DNA of 64,000 nucleotides from Neomegalonema sp. (GCA_022760435.1 JALEFY010000034.1:1-64000); one strand, 5' to 3'; shown: positions 43,468 through 53,528, numbered from the stretch's first letter. Numbers and translations are program-made. The notes: a model not told the origin generated them from the sequence alone.

Positions 43468-44126
43468 GTGGACGGCGGCGCCGTGGTCTGACCCCTGAGG
43501 AAAAGGCCCTTTGGGATCAGATCGCGCGCCAGACGACGCCTTTGCAAAGAAAGGCCGCCGAGAAACGCGAGCGCCATGCGCAGGAGTTACGCGCTGAGGA
43601 AACTACCCCGCATCTGCGCGACTCTGCGCCGCTCGATCCGCATCCCATACCGGATCACAAGTCCCATCGTTCGGCTGTCGTGAAACCGACACCGCCCAGT
43701 TCGATGCCTCGGGTGAATGTCCAGCGCGCGGCGCCGTTGATCTCCGATCTGAGGCCGGGCGCGCCGGGTCTTGATCGTCGCACTGCGCGGGCCTTGCGAC
43801 GCGGCAAGCGCGAGCCTGATGCGCGGGTTGATCTGCACGGCATGAGCGCGGAGCGGGCGCAAGTGGTGCTGCGTAATTTCATCCTCTCCGAGTTCAATCG
43901 CGACAGTCGCTGCGTATTGGTGATCACCGGCAAGGGCGGGCGCAGCAACCGCGATGCTTTTGCGGATATGCGTAGTTTTGGGGAAGGGCGCGGCGTCCTG
44001 CGCACCCTCACCCCCGAATGGCTGCGCAGCCCGCCGCTTTCGCAATTCGTCACTGATGTCTATCAGGCACATCAGAGCCATGGCGGCGGCGGTGCGCTTT
44101 ATGTTTATCTGCGCAAGAACCGCTGA
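43464..44126 (+). CDS. Smr domain protein
   Basis: A 220-residue protein with an Arg- and Pro-rich N-terminal half and a C-terminal Smr domain (about residues 120-215) containing DLHGMSAERA and VITGKGGRSN, the DxH and TGxG motifs of this nuclease fold. Small MutS-related domains nick branched DNA or cleave RNA; the stand-alone alphaproteobacterial form is uncharacterised. Coupled to mltA by ATGA overlap and convergent with hslU. Confidence 0.88.
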   Translation: MSGRRRRGLTPEEKALWDQIARQTTPLQRKAAEKRERHAQELRAEETTPHLRDSAPLDPHPIPDHKSHRSAVVKPTPPSSMPRVNVQRAAPLISDLRPGAPGLDRRTARALRRGKREPDARVDLHGMSAERAQVVLRNFILSEFNRDSRCVLVITGKGGRSNRDAFADMRSFGEGRGVLRTLTPEWLRSPPLSQFVTDVYQAHQSHGGGGALYVYLRKNR

Positions 44127-44139
44127 CCACGGTGCCGCG

Positions 44140-45450
44140 CTACAAGATGTAGCGGCTCAGATCGTGATCCTTCTGGATATCATCAAGCTTTTCATGCACA
44201 TAAGCCGCGTCGATCGTGACTTTCCGCGCATCGGCGGGCAGGTCCGGCGCCTCGAAGGATAAATCCGACAACACCCGCTCCACGATCGTATGCAGGCGCC
44301 GTGCTCCGATATTCTCGACGCTCTGGTTCATGTGTGCGGCGGTTTTGGCGATGGCGGCGATACCGTCTTCGGTGAAGTCGAGCGCGATCTCCTCGGTCGC
44401 CAGCAACGCCTCTGATTGGCGGGTAAGGCTGGCTTCCGGCTCGCTAAGAATGCGGATGAAATCGGCTTCGGTCAGCGCCTTGAGCTCGACCCGGATCGGC
44501 AGACGTCCTTGCAGTTCGGGCAGCAGATCCGACGGTTTGGCGACGTGAAAGGCGCCCGAGGCGATGAACAGGATATGATCGGTCTTCACCGGCCCGTGCT
44601 TGGTCGGCACCGTCGCGCCCTCGATCAAGGGCAGCAGATCGCGCTGCACGCCCTCGCGCGAGATATCGGGAGCCTTGCCCTCGCCGCGCGCGCAGACCTT
44701 GTCGATCTCGTCGAGAAAAACGATCCCGTCCTGTTCGACGGCTTCAACGGCCTCGCGCGCGATTTGCTCGGCATCAAGCAGTTTGTCGGCTTCTTCGACG
44801 ATCAGGACATCATAGGAGCCCGCAACGGTCATCTTCCGGCGGCGGCGCTGGCCACCAAAGGCCTTGCCGAGCAGGTCCTGGATATTCATGCCGGCCATAC
44901 CGCCGGGCTGGCCGGGGATCTCCATCATCGGCATGCTCGGCGCGCTATCGGCCACTTCAATCTCGATCTCGCGATCATCGAGCTGTCCGCTGCGCAGCTT
45001 GGTGCGGAAGCTCTCTCGCGTGGAGGATGAGGCACCGTCCCCAACCAGAGCCGAAATCACCCGCTCTTCGGCGCGGGCCTGGGCTTCGGCCTGAACCTCC
45101 TCGCGCTTGCGCTCGCGCACCAGAGAGATCGCGATCTCGACCAGATCCCGGATGATCGCATCGACATCGCGGCCGACATAGCCGACTTCGGTGAATTTCG
45201 TTGCCTCGACCTTGATGAACGGAGCCTGAGCGAGCTTGGCCAGCCGCCGCGAAATCTCGGTCTTGCCGACGCCGGTCGGGCCGATCATCAGGATGTTCTT
45301 GGGAAACACTTCCTCGGCTAACCCCGGATCAAGCTGTCGGCGCCGCCAGCGATTGCGCAGGGCGATGGCAACGGCGCGCTTGGCGTCATTCTGGCCGATG
45401 ATGAAACGATCCAGTTCGGAGACGATTTCGCGGGGGGAGAAATTGGTCAT
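44140..45450 (-). CDS. hslU: ATP-dependent protease ATPase subunit HslU
   Basis: HslU (436 aa) is the AAA+ unfoldase of the HslVU protease. Walker A is GPTGVGKTE, the pore loop follows in [18 protein letters not shown], Walker B is [10 protein letters not shown], and sensor 2 is [10 protein letters not shown]. The C-terminal LSRYIL tail inserts into HslV. The start overlaps the hslV stop by 4 bp. Confidence 0.97.
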   Translation of the reverse strand: MTNFSPREIVSELDRFIIGQNDAKRAVAIALRNRWRRRQLDPGLAEEVFPKNILMIGPTGVGKTEISRRLAKLAQAPFIKVEATKFTEVGYVGRDVDAIIRDLVEIAISLVRERKREEVQAEAQARAEERVISALVGDGASSSTRESFRTKLRSGQLDDREIEIEVADSAPSMPMMEIPGQPGGMAGMNIQDLLGKAFGGQRRRRKMTVAGSYDVLIVEEADKLLDAEQIAREAVEAVEQDGIVFLDEIDKVCARGEGKAPDISREGVQRDLLPLIEGATVPTKHGPVKTDHILFIASGAFHVAKPSDLLPELQGRLPIRVELKALTEADFIRILSEPEASLTRQSEALLATEEIALDFTEDGIAAIAKTAAHMNQSVENIGARRLHTIVERVLSDLSFEAPDLPADARKVTIDAAYVHEKLDDIQKDHDLSRYIL

Positions 45451-46010
45451 GCGGTCAGTTTTTCCAGAACGAGAGAGTCATTGGTATAAACGCAGATCTC
45501 GGCAGCGATCTTCATGGATTTGCGCGCGATGGCTTCGGCATCAAGATCGGTATCGGCCAGGGCGCGGGCGGCCGAGAGCGCGTAATTGCCCCCCGATCCA
45601 ATTGCCGCAATCCCGCCCACCGGTTCGAGCACATCACCTGCCCCGGTAAGGGTCAGCACGATGTCACGATCTGCAACCAGCAGCATGGCTTCAAGACGGC
45701 GCAAATAGCGATCAGTGCGCCAATCCTTGGCGAGCTCGACGGCAGCGCGGGCGAGCTGGCCCGGATAGCTCTCAAGCTTGCTTTCCAGGCGCTCGAACAG
45801 GGTGAAGGCATCGGCGGTTGATCCAGCGAAACCGGCGATGATCTCGTGCCCGCCGGTATCAAGGCGGCGAACCTTGCGCGCATTGCCCTTGACGATGGTG
45901 TCGCCCATGCTGACCTGACCATCGCCAGCGATCACGGTCTGATCGCCCTTTTTCACGGCGAGGATGGTGGTGGCATGCCAGCCGGGAGTGCTGGCGTCTT
46001 GATGTCTCAT
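45447..46010 (-). CDS. hslV: ATP-dependent protease peptidase subunit HslV
   Basis: HslV (187 aa) is the proteasome-like peptidase. It is made with a short propeptide ([13 protein letters not shown]), and cleavage exposes the catalytic Thr of TTILAVKK. The conserved Lys is in NARKVRRL and Gly-rich [19 protein letters not shown] is present. The start at 46010 gives a 13-residue propeptide, longer than in E. coli but usual for alphaproteobacteria. Divergent from hisB. Confidence 0.95.
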   Translation of the reverse strand: MRHQDASTPGWHATTILAVKKGDQTVIAGDGQVSMGDTIVKGNARKVRRLDTGGHEIIAGFAGSTADAFTLFERLESKLESYPGQLARAAVELAKDWRTDRYLRRLEAMLLVADRDIVLTLTGAGDVLEPVGGIAAIGSGGNYALSAARALADTDLDAEAIARKSMKIAAEICVYTNDSLVLEKLTA

Positions 46011-46038
46011 GGTTTTCGAACTCCTCGTTGGGCGCGAT

Positions 46039-46066
46039 ATAAGGGGCCGGCTGCGTAGATGCAAAG
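46039..46066 (-). promoter_or_regulatory. Possible sigma-32 promoter of hslVU
   Basis: Reading on the minus strand, CTTTGCA (46060-46066), a 13-base spacer and CCCCTTAT (46039-46046) resemble the heat-shock sigma pattern CTTGAAA-N13/14-CCCCATnT, with two mismatches in the -35. It would give a leader of about 20 nt before hslV. Confidence 0.4.
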
Positions 46067-46080
46067 ACAGGGCTGATGAC

Positions 46081-46100
46081 AGACGGCGCGCGCGCCGTCT
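46081..46100. promoter_or_regulatory. Perfect 20-bp palindrome between hslV and hisB
   Basis: AGACGGCGCGCGCGCCGTCT reads identically on both strands and holds an alternating CG core. It lies 15 bp upstream of the possible hslV promoter and 33 bp before the hisB start. It could be a dimeric regulator site or a structured hisB leader. Confidence 0.5.
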
Positions 46101-46132
46101 ATAAGGCGGGTTCAGAACACAGGAGATCTTCG

Positions 46133-46726
46133 ATGCGTCAGGGCGAGTTCGCGCGTCAGACCACTGAAACCGAGGTTTCGGTCCAGCTTCAACTCGACGG
46201 CACGGGCAAATACGACGTGCAGACGGGAGTTGGCTTTTTCGATCATATGCTTGAGCAATTGGCGCGGCATTCGCTGATCGATCTGACGGTGCGCGCCAGC
46301 GGTGATCTGCATATCGATGATCATCACACGGTCGAGGATGTCGGGATCGCCCTTGGCCGCGCGCTGCTGATGGCGCTGGGCGAGGCCAAGGGTATCCGCC
46401 GCTATGGCTCTTGCCTGCTGGCGATGGATGAGAGCCTGTCGCGCGCCGCATTGGATCTGTCGAAACGCCCCTTTCTGGTCTTCAAGGTGGATTTTCCGAC
46501 CGAGAAAATCGGCACCTTTGACACTGAACTGGTGCGGGAGTTCTTCACGGCCCTGGCGATGAATGGCGGCATCACTCTGCATATCGAAAACCTCTACGGC
46601 GCTAATGCCCACCATATCGCCGAGAGCTGCTTCAAGGCGGTGGCGCGGGCGCTGCGTGAGGCGGTGGAGATCGATCCGCGTATGCAAGACAGCCTGCCCT
46701 CGACCAAGGGAGTGCTGGGCTCATGA
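46133..46726 (+). CDS. hisB: Imidazoleglycerol-phosphate dehydratase
   Basis: HisB (197 aa) is the monofunctional dehydratase of histidine synthesis. Metal-binding His clusters are present in [25 protein letters not shown] and [13 protein letters not shown] 46133 follows AGGAGA at the right distance. First gene of hisB-hisH-hisA-hisF-hisE, each overlapping the next. Confidence 0.96.
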   Translation: MRQGEFARQTTETEVSVQLQLDGTGKYDVQTGVGFFDHMLEQLARHSLIDLTVRASGDLHIDDHHTVEDVGIALGRALLMALGEAKGIRRYGSCLLAMDESLSRAALDLSKRPFLVFKVDFPTEKIGTFDTELVREFFTALAMNGGITLHIENLYGANAHHIAESCFKAVARALREAVEIDPRMQDSLPSTKGVLGS

Positions 46727-47364
46727 GTGAGAAGATTGTCATCATCGATTACGGGTCGGGCAATCTGCACTCGGTGCAAAAGGCGTTTCAGCGCGGGGCG
46801 GCGGCGAAGGGACACTCGGTTGTGGTCTCCGCCGATCCGGCGGCGGTGAGTGCGGCGGATCGAGTGGTGCTGCCGGGCGTTGGTGCCTTTGGCGATTGCC
46901 GTGCCGGGCTCGAGGCGGTGTCGGGGATGCGCGAGGCGCTGCACGCTCGGGTGATCGAGCAAGGCGTGCCGTTCTTTGGTATCTGTGTCGGTATGCAGCT
47001 CATGGCCGAGCGTGGCCTGGAGCGCGGCTCGCATGACGGGCTCGGCTGGCTCGGCGGCGATGTGGTGCATCTGACCCCCCAGGACCCCGGCCTGAAAGTG
47101 CCGCATATGGGCTGGAATGCGCTCGGCTCGGTGGCCTCGCACCCGGTGTTTCGCGATGTCCCGACCGGCCGCCATGTCTATTTCGTGCATTCCTATCACA
47201 TGAAGACGACGGACCCTTCGCAGACCCTGGCCAGTGTCGATTATGGCGGCCCTGTCACGGCTGCGGTGGGGCGCGACAACCTGTTTGGCACCCAGTTCCA
47301 CCCGGAAAAGAGCCAGCATGTCGGCGCGAAAATCATCGAGAATTTCCTGGAGTGGCGACCATGA
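46723..47364 (+). CDS. hisH: Imidazole glycerol phosphate synthase glutaminase subunit
   Basis: HisH (213 aa) is the class I glutaminase that feeds ammonia to HisF. The nucleophile Cys is in [11 protein letters not shown], and the His/Glu pair in [20 protein letters not shown] is the oxyanion region. Overlaps hisB and hisA by 4 bp each. Confidence 0.96.
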   Translation: MSEKIVIIDYGSGNLHSVQKAFQRGAAAKGHSVVVSADPAAVSAADRVVLPGVGAFGDCRAGLEAVSGMREALHARVIEQGVPFFGICVGMQLMAERGLERGSHDGLGWLGGDVVHLTPQDPGLKVPHMGWNALGSVASHPVFRDVPTGRHVYFVHSYHMKTTDPSQTLASVDYGGPVTAAVGRDNLFGTQFHPEKSQHVGAKIIENFLEWRP

Positions 47365-48089
47365 TCCTGTATCCCGCGATCGATTTGAAGGATGGCAAAT
47401 GCGTGCGCCTGCTGCGCGGAGCCATGGAAGCGGCGACGGTGTTCCACGACGATCCGGTCGTGCCGGCCCGGCGCTTTGCTCAGGCAGGGTGCCAATGGCT
47501 GCATTTGGTGGATCTGAACGGTGCGTTCGAGGGCGAGCCGATCAATGGCTCTGCAGTGGAGGCGATTTTGGCCGCGACCGAATTGCCGGTGCAGCTCGGC
47601 GGCGGTGTGCGCTCGATGCCGGTTCTGGAAACCTGGATCAACAAGGGCGTGCGCCGGGTGATCCTGGGCACTGCGGCGGTGCGCGATCCTGATTTCGTGC
47701 GCGCTGCCTGCCGCGAGCATCCGGGCCGCGTCGCGGTCGGCATTGATGCGCGCAAGGGTATGGTCGCGATCGAGGGCTGGGCGCAGACGACCGAAATCAC
47801 CGCGATCGATCTGGCCCGCCGCTTTGAAGATGCGGGCGTCTCCGCGATCATCTACACAGATATCGATCGCGATGGTGCCATGCAGGGCCCGAATATCGCC
47901 GAGACCGCCGCATTGGCGCAGGCATGCAGCATCCCGGTGATCGCATCGGGCGGGATCAGCTCCATGGACGATCTCGAAGCGCTGAAAACCTGCGGCGCGC
48001 CGCTGAATGGGGCAATTTCCGGTCGGGCGCTCTATGACGGCACCATCGATCCGGGCGAGGCTTCGGCCTATCTGAGCGGAGCCGCCTGA
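47361..48089 (+). CDS. hisA: ProFAR isomerase (HisA)
   Basis: HisA (242 aa) is the beta/alpha-barrel isomerase acting on ProFAR. The catalytic Asp is in [12 protein letters not shown], the second in [10 protein letters not shown], and phosphate sites GGGVR and ASGGISS are present. ATG 47361 overlaps hisH; 1-bp overlap with hisF. Confidence 0.95.
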   Translation: MILYPAIDLKDGKCVRLLRGAMEAATVFHDDPVVPARRFAQAGCQWLHLVDLNGAFEGEPINGSAVEAILAATELPVQLGGGVRSMPVLETWINKGVRRVILGTAAVRDPDFVRAACREHPGRVAVGIDARKGMVAIEGWAQTTEITAIDLARRFEDAGVSAIIYTDIDRDGAMQGPNIAETAALAQACSIPVIASGGISSMDDLEALKTCGAPLNGAISGRALYDGTIDPGEASAYLSGAA

Positions 48090-48859
48090 TGCTGACTACG
48101 CGCGTTATCCCCTGCCTCGATGTCAAGGACGGCCGGGTCGTCAAGGGCGTCAATTTCGTCGATCTGCGTGATGCGGGCGATCCGGTCGAGGCCGCGATCG
48201 CCTATGATACCGCCGGTGCCGATGAGCTGTGCTTTCTCGATATCAATGCCAGCCATGAGAATCGCGGTACGATCCTCGATGTCGCCTCGCGCACCGCGGA
48301 TCAGTGCTTCATGCCGCTGACCATCGGCGGCGGTATCCGCACGGTCGAAGACATCCGCGCTCTGCTGCTGGCCGGGGCCGACAAGGTCTCGATCAACTCG
48401 GCAGCGGTGAAGGATCCGGACTTTGTGGCGCGCGCTGCGGACAAGTTCGGGGCGCAATGCATTGTTGTGTCCATCGACCCGCGCCAGGTCGCTCCGGGAC
48501 GCTGGGAGCTGTTCACTCATGGCGGGCGCAACCCGACCGGGATCGACGCCATCGCGTTCGCGGCGCTGATGGCGCAAAAGGGCGCGGGCGAGATCATGGT
48601 GACCTCGATGGATCGTGACGGCACCCGCGATGGCTTTGACCTCGAGCTGACCCGTCAGGTGGTCGAGGCGGTGCCGGTGCCGGTGATCGCCTCGGGCGGG
48701 GTCGGCAATCTGCAACATCTGGTGGATGGGGTGACGATCGGCGGTGCCAATGCGGTGCTGGCGGCGTCGATCTTCCATTTCGGCGATTATTCGATCGGCG
48801 AGGCGAAAGCCTATATGGCCGAGCACGGGGTTCGGGTGCGTCCCATGGAGGCAGTGTGA
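48089..48859 (+). CDS. hisF: Imidazole glycerol phosphate synthase cyclase subunit
   Basis: HisF (256 aa) forms imidazole glycerol phosphate and AICAR with HisH. Catalytic Asp residues are in [12 protein letters not shown] and [12 protein letters not shown], with phosphate loops IGGGIRT and ASGGVG. It overlaps the next gene by GTGA. Confidence 0.96.
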   Translation: MLTTRVIPCLDVKDGRVVKGVNFVDLRDAGDPVEAAIAYDTAGADELCFLDINASHENRGTILDVASRTADQCFMPLTIGGGIRTVEDIRALLLAGADKVSINSAAVKDPDFVARAADKFGAQCIVVSIDPRQVAPGRWELFTHGGRNPTGIDAIAFAALMAQKGAGEIMVTSMDRDGTRDGFDLELTRQVVEAVPVPVIASGGVGNLQHLVDGVTIGGANAVLAASIFHFGDYSIGEAKAYMAEHGVRVRPMEAV

Positions 48860-49590
48860 GCGAGATCCTTGGCCATCTGGAATCGGTGATCCTAGCCCGA
48901 AAGGGGGCCGACCCGTCCTCTTCGCATACCGCAAAGCTGCTGGCGAAGGGCTCGGCGAAATGTGCCGAGAAATTCGGCGAGGAAGCGGTAGAAGCGATCA
49001 TCGCAGCCGCGCAAGGGGATCGCGACGGTCTGGTCAGCGAGTGCGCGGACGCCCTTTATCACATGATGATCATGCTGGCGGCGCAGGATCTGTCGTTCAG
49101 CCAGGTGCTCGCCGAGCTCGAGCGGCGACAGGGCGTTTCCGGGATTGCCGAAAAGGCCGCGCGGTCCGGGGAGATCGAGATTCGCCCGCTGCGAGATGAG
49201 GGTGAACTGGTGCAGTGCCATCGGATCCGCCGTATCGTCTTCATGGGTGAGCAGGGCGTTGCCGAAGCTGAGGAAATGGACCCGCATGACCCGGCCAGCA
49301 CCCATTATCTCGCTTTGATCGGTGATGAAGCAGTGGCAACGGCGCGGGCGCGGATGGTGGACGGGGTGATGAAGATCCAGCGCGTTGCGGTCCTCAAGGC
49401 CTTGCGGGGCCGCGGGATCGGCCGTGCGCTGGTCGAGAGGATCGTCGAGGATCATCCGGAGATCGATAAATTCGCCATCAGCGCGCAAGTCGAGGCGGTG
49501 CCATTCTATCGCGCCCTCGGCTTTGCCGCGCATGGGCATGAATATCTGGATGCGGGCATTCCGCACCGGGACATGAGTCTGGAGCGCTGA
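48856..49590 (+). CDS. hisE: Phosphoribosyl-ATP pyrophosphatase fused to a GNAT acetyltransferase
   Basis: A 244-residue two-domain protein. Residues 1-104 are a normal HisE (MazG-like all-alpha pyrophosphatase): metal Glu residues in [12 protein letters not shown] and [13 protein letters not shown], ending with the usual [11 protein letters not shown]. Immediately afterwards, residues 107-244 form a GNAT N-acetyltransferase, with acetyl-CoA loop [14 protein letters not shown] and the C-terminal PFYRALGF. No stop codon or internal start separates them, and HisE alone is about 105 aa. HisE hydrolyses phosphoribosyl-ATP; the acetylation target is unknown. The start is GTG 48856, coupled to hisF. 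Confidence 0.9.
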   Translation: MSEILGHLESVILARKGADPSSSHTAKLLAKGSAKCAEKFGEEAVEAIIAAAQGDRDGLVSECADALYHMMIMLAAQDLSFSQVLAELERRQGVSGIAEKAARSGEIEIRPLRDEGELVQCHRIRRIVFMGEQGVAEAEEMDPHDPASTHYLALIGDEAVATARARMVDGVMKIQRVAVLKALRGRGIGRALVERIVEDHPEIDKFAISAQVEAVPFYRALGFAAHGHEYLDAGIPHRDMSLER

Positions 49591-49623
49591 CCCGGCCAAA
49601 CCGGGCAATTGGAGGGGACCAAG

Positions 49624-50007
49624 ATGGCCTATGAATACGATCCCGAGAATGTTTTCGCCAAGATCCTGCGCGGCGATCTGCCTTGTACCAAGGTGCATGA
49701 GACCGAGCACACGCTCGCCTTCAATGACATCAACCCGGTGCGCCCGGTGCATGTGCTGGTGATCCCGAAAGGGCCCTATGTCACCTATGACGATTTCACC
49801 GCCAATGCCTCGGATGCCGAGATCGTCGATCTGTTCCGCGTGATCGGCATGCTTACCCGGCAGCTCAAAGTGTCGGCGGCCGGTGATGGGGAAGGCTATC
49901 GGCTGATCACCAATGCCGGCGAGCATGGCGTTCAGGAGGTCCCGCATTTTCACATGCATATCATCGGCGGCGCGGGCTGCGGGCCGATGATCAAACGTGA
50001 CGCATAA
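49624..50007 (+). CDS. HIT family protein
   Basis: A 127-residue histidine-triad nucleotide hydrolase. The active motif HFHMHIIGG is the HxHxH triad, with FNDINPVRPVHVLVIPK typical of the HINT branch, which cleaves AMP-amidates. ATG 49624 follows GGAGGGGA. Frequently found after hisE in alphaproteobacteria, without a known link. Confidence 0.92.
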   Translation: MAYEYDPENVFAKILRGDLPCTKVHETEHTLAFNDINPVRPVHVLVIPKGPYVTYDDFTANASDAEIVDLFRVIGMLTRQLKVSAAGDGEGYRLITNAGEHGVQEVPHFHMHIIGGAGCGPMIKRDA

Positions 50008-50031
50008 GCGGCGCTGATCCGCTCTTGCCGC

Positions 50032-50065
50032 CCCTCTCGATCGTTGGTCGAGAGGGGCTTTATTG
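50032..50065. terminator. Rho-independent terminator after the his/HIT operon
   Basis: Eleven-base arms GCCCCTCTCGA and TCGAGAGGGGC with a 7-base loop, followed by TTTATT on the plus strand. It lies between the HIT gene and the convergent kinase gene. Confidence 0.88.
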
Positions 50066-50069
50066 TGGT

Positions 50070-51068
50070 TCAGACCAGCGAGAGATCGCGGAAAACGGCC
50101 TTGAGATCGGTGCGCGGGCGCGGGCCGATCTGCTGAATGACCACCGAGGCCGCCGCATTGCCCATCTCGCCGCAAGTCTGGGCGCTGGCACCGTTCACAT
50201 GGCCATAGAGGAAACCCGCGGCGAAGGCATCACCGGCACCGGTGGTATCGACGAGTTTGGCGATCTTGCGGGTCGGCACGTCGATGCGCTCACCCTTGCG
50301 CATGATTGCAACACCCTGCGCACTGCGGGTCACGGCGACGGTGCCGACTTCCGAGCCAACCTGCGCAAGCGCGGCGTCGAAATCCTCGGTCTGATAGAGC
50401 GCCTGTAGCTCGGCTTCGTTGGCGAACAGGATCTCGACATCGCCTTGAATAATCTGCCGAAAGCTCTCGCGGTGTCGATCGACGCAGAAGGCATCGGAGA
50501 GGGTCAGCGCAGCCTCGCCGCCCGCTGCCTTGGTGATTTCCATGGCGCGGCGAAAGGCGGTCTTGGTCTCCTCACGGTCCCAAAGATAGCCTTCGAGATA
50601 CACCACCCGTGCATTGGCCAGCGCCTCGGTCGGCATGTCGGCTTCAAAGAGCTGATTGGAGATGCCCAGATCCGTGCACATGCTGCGCTCGGCATCGGGT
50701 GTGATCAGGATCATCGAGCGCGCGGTTGCTCCGGCGGCGTCGCCGGCGATCGGCGCGGTCTCAAAGCTTGCACCGGCCGCGCGGATATCATGGGTGAAGA
50801 TCTTGCCAAGCTGGTCGTCCTTGACCTTGCCGACGAATTGCACGGAGGCGCCGAGCATCGCCAGGCTGGCGATGGTGTTGCCGGCCGATCCGCCCGAACT
50901 CTCCGTTGCCGGGCCCATCGCGGCATAGATCTCTTCGGCGCGGGCGCTATCGACCAGCGTCATGCCGCCTTTGGCGATATTGTGCTGGGCCAGGAACGGA
51001 TCATCGACCCGCGCCAGAATATCCACAATCGCAGCGCCCATGCCGATTACATCAAGGCGATGGCTCAT
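50070..51068 (-). CDS. PfkB-family kinase, probable adenosine kinase
   Basis: A 332-residue ribokinase-like enzyme. The C-terminal PfkB signature LVDTTGAGDAFAAGFLYG contains the catalytic Asp, and the N-terminal GGSAGNTIASLAMLGA signature contacts the sugar. The overall pattern (GNALVDIL-like GAAIVDILARV start, NEAELQALY) matches bacterial adenosine kinases, which make AMP from adenosine. Another sugar or nucleoside substrate is possible. Overlaps nth by 4 bp. Confidence 0.83.
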   Translation of the reverse strand: MSHRLDVIGMGAAIVDILARVDDPFLAQHNIAKGGMTLVDSARAEEIYAAMGPATESSGGSAGNTIASLAMLGASVQFVGKVKDDQLGKIFTHDIRAAGASFETAPIAGDAAGATARSMILITPDAERSMCTDLGISNQLFEADMPTEALANARVVYLEGYLWDREETKTAFRRAMEITKAAGGEAALTLSDAFCVDRHRESFRQIIQGDVEILFANEAELQALYQTEDFDAALAQVGSEVGTVAVTRSAQGVAIMRKGERIDVPTRKIAKLVDTTGAGDAFAAGFLYGHVNGASAQTCGEMGNAAASVVIQQIGPRPRTDLKAVFRDLSLV

Positions 51069-51742
51069 ACCGTTTTTCCTTTGCTGGCAGTGCCGCTCTT
51101 CTGAGGCGAGGGGGCGGTCTTTTCGGAGTATTCACACAGATCGGCGATGAGGCAGGCCGTGCAATCGGGCTTGCGCGCCTTGCACAAATAGCGGCCATGC
51201 AAGATCAGCCAGTGATGGGCATGGAGCGCGAATTCGGCTGGCACGACATCTTCGAGCCGGCGCTCAACCGCGACGACATCCTTGCCCGGCGCAATGCCGG
51301 TGCGGTTGCTGACCCGGAAGATATGGGTGTCCACCGCCATCGCAGGATGCTTGAACCACATGTTCAGAACCACATTCGCGGTCTTGCGCCCGACACCGGG
51401 CAAGCTTTCCAGAGCCGCGCGGCTGCTTGGGACTTCGCCGCCAAACTCGTCGATGAGCTTGCGGCTGAGAGCGAGCACATTCTTCGCCTTGTTGCGGTAA
51501 AGCCCGATGGTCTTGATATGCTCGATGATCCCCTCCTCGCCCAGCGCCACCATCTTCTCGGGCGTATCGGCGATGGGAAAAAGGTTGCGGGTCGCGAGAT
51601 TGACGCCCTTGTCGGTGGCCTGCGCCGACAGCGCCACCGCAACCACGAGGGTAAAGGCATTGGTGTGCTCCAGCTCGCCCTTCGGCTCCGGCTCACGTTC
51701 GGCAAAGCGGCGGAAAATCTCGGCAATATCCTGCGGTTTCAT
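51065..51742 (-). CDS. nth: Endonuclease III
   Basis: Nth (225 aa) removes oxidised pyrimidines and cuts the abasic site. The helix-hairpin-helix with catalytic Lys is ESLPGVGRKTANVVL, the catalytic Asp is in AVDTHIFRV, and the [4Fe-4S] ligands are C-x6-C-x2-C-x5-C in CKARKPDCTACLIADLC. A basic C-terminal tail (SGTASKGKTV) follows. The start at 51742 gives the standard N-terminus. Confidence 0.95.
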   Translation of the reverse strand: MKPQDIAEIFRRFAEREPEPKGELEHTNAFTLVVAVALSAQATDKGVNLATRNLFPIADTPEKMVALGEEGIIEHIKTIGLYRNKAKNVLALSRKLIDEFGGEVPSSRAALESLPGVGRKTANVVLNMWFKHPAMAVDTHIFRVSNRTGIAPGKDVVAVERRLEDVVPAEFALHAHHWLILHGRYLCKARKPDCTACLIADLCEYSEKTAPSPQKSGTASKGKTV

Positions 51743-51842
51743 GCGATCCGGCTCGCATAACGCAGGCGAGAAAGCAAGAACCGGGTCGTTGCCTGCGGCC
51801 TTCTGCTTTAGGCTCATCGGCGAGCTCGAACAGGAGAGGCCC

Positions 51843-52727
51843 ATGCACCGCACTCAGGAGCAATATGAGGTGATCGCTGCGGCGATCCGGTATCTCGAGG
51901 AGAATTGCGCCGAGCATCCGGATCTGGAGACCATCGCGGCCAAGATCGGCTATAGTCCGACCCATTTTCAGCGGGCGTTTTCGCAATGGGTGGGGGTGAG
52001 CCCGAAGAAATATCTCGGCTACCTCACTCTTGATCACGCCAAACGCCTGCTGGCGGAGCGCCATTCCCTGCTGGAGACGTCGCTTGAGCTGGGCCTGTCG
52101 TCGCCGAGCCGACTGCATGATCTGTTCCTGTCCTGGGAGGCAATGAGCCCGGGTGTTTATGCAAGCGGCGGCGCCGGGCTTGAGATCGCTTATGGCTGGT
52201 TTGACACCCCTTTTGGCGAGGCCCTGGCGATGGGGACCGAGGCGGGGCTGTGCGGGCTCGGTTTTGCCAGCGGCACTGGGCGTGAGGGGGCTTTGGCCGA
52301 TCTAAGCGGGCGTTGGCGTAATGCGGAATTTCGCGAAGATCCGCAGCGTCTGGCGCCGTTGGTCAACGCCGCCTTTGGGCAAGGCGGGCAGGCGCGGCTC
52401 GCGCTGATCGGGGCGCCGTTTCAGATCAAGGTATGGGAGGCGCTGCTGAGCATTCCCAGCGGGTATGTGACCACCTATTCCGACATCGCTGCCCGAATCG
52501 GCCAGCCCAAAGCGGTGCGGGCGGTCGGGACCGCAGTCGGTCGCAATCCGATCTCCTGGTTGATCCCTTGCCACCGGGCGCTGCGCAAATCCGGGGCACT
52601 CGGGGGCTATCATTGGGGATTGCCGGTCAAGCGGGCAATGCTGGCCTATGAGAGCGCGCGGCTTGAGGCCGATGAGGTGAGCGCTGCAACGCCCTCAGCC
52701 AGCAAGGCCGAGAACGTCGAGCATTGA
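51843..52727 (+). CDS. AraC-type HTH / O6-methylguanine-DNA methyltransferase
   Basis: A 294-residue Ada-like repair protein lacking the N-terminal zinc methyl-sensor domain of true Ada. Residues 1-100 form an AraC-type double HTH (ETIAAKIGYSPTHFQRAFSQWVGVSP). Residues about 115-280 are the Ogt methyltransferase with the PCHR active-site Cys in LIPCHRAL and the recognition stretch RAVGTAVGRNPI. It should repair O6-methylguanine; the HTH may bind DNA without methyl-activated control. The last 33 bp overlap dapB tail to tail. Confidence 0.9.
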   Translation: MHRTQEQYEVIAAAIRYLEENCAEHPDLETIAAKIGYSPTHFQRAFSQWVGVSPKKYLGYLTLDHAKRLLAERHSLLETSLELGLSSPSRLHDLFLSWEAMSPGVYASGGAGLEIAYGWFDTPFGEALAMGTEAGLCGLGFASGTGREGALADLSGRWRNAEFREDPQRLAPLVNAAFGQGGQARLALIGAPFQIKVWEALLSIPSGYVTTYSDIAARIGQPKAVRAVGTAVGRNPISWLIPCHRALRKSGALGGYHWGLPVKRAMLAYESARLEADEVSAATPSASKAENVEH

Positions 52728-53528
52728 GTATTCGCCATTGGGCTTGCCGCGCGACCAGAGCGCTGCCTTGTAGGCGCCGCGCGCGAAGATCGCTCGATCG
52801 GTCGCGATGTGGCGCAGGCTGATCCGCTCGCCAGCGCCTGCGAAGATCACATCATGCTCGCCGACGATATCGCCGCCGCGAAGGGCCGCGAAACCGATAT
52901 GGCCGCGGGTGCGTGCACCGGTAATACCATCGCGCCCGCGATCGGAATGGCTGGCCAAGTCCACCCCGCGTCCTTGCGCGGCGGCCTCGCCCAGCATCAG
53001 CGCGGTTCCCGAAGGTGCGTCAACCTTGCGATTGTGATGTGATTCGACGATCTCGATATCAAAATCCGCATCCAGCGCGGCAGCGACCTGCCGGGTCAAC
53101 TGTACGAGCAGGTTCACTCCGAGCGACATATTACCAGCGCGCACGGTGACGGTATCTTGCGCGGTTTGCGAGAGCGCGGCGAGCTCCTCATCCGAAAAGC
53201 CGGTCGCGCCGATGATATGGGCGATGCCATGCTTGGCCGCCAGAGCGGAATGCATCAGCGCGGCGCCCGGGGCGGTAAAATCGATCACCGCATCGCACTC
53301 ACCGAATACCAGATCGCTGTCATCGGTGATGGTCAGCTCGGCGAGGCGTGCATCGGGGATCAACGCATCGCCGCTGCGCCCGACCCATTCGCTGCCGGGG
53401 CGCTCGGTAATCCCGGCGATGGTAATCGCGGGATTGTCCAGTCCAAGCGTCAACAGCATCTGGCCCATGCGACCGGAGCCGCCCAGAATGCCGATCGCGA
53501 GCGGGTCGGTTGTCGGCTGGTCGCTCAC
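52695..53528 (-). CDS. dapB: 4-hydroxy-tetrahydrodipicolinate reductase
   Basis: DapB (277 aa) acts in lysine and diaminopimelate synthesis. The NAD(P)H motif is GILGGSGRMGQ, the catalytic block ESHHNRKVDAPSGTA holds the His pair and Lys, and VIDFTAP is typical. Its start overlaps the dnaJ stop by 4 bp. Confidence 0.96.
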   Translation of the reverse strand: MSDQPTTDPLAIGILGGSGRMGQMLLTLGLDNPAITIAGITERPGSEWVGRSGDALIPDARLAELTITDDSDLVFGECDAVIDFTAPGAALMHSALAAKHGIAHIIGATGFSDEELAALSQTAQDTVTVRAGNMSLGVNLLVQLTRQVAAALDADFDIEIVESHHNRKVDAPSGTALMLGEAAAQGRGVDLASHSDRGRDGITGARTRGHIGFAALRGGDIVGEHDVIFAGAGERISLRHIATDRAIFARGAYKAALWSRGKPNGEYSMLDVLGLAG

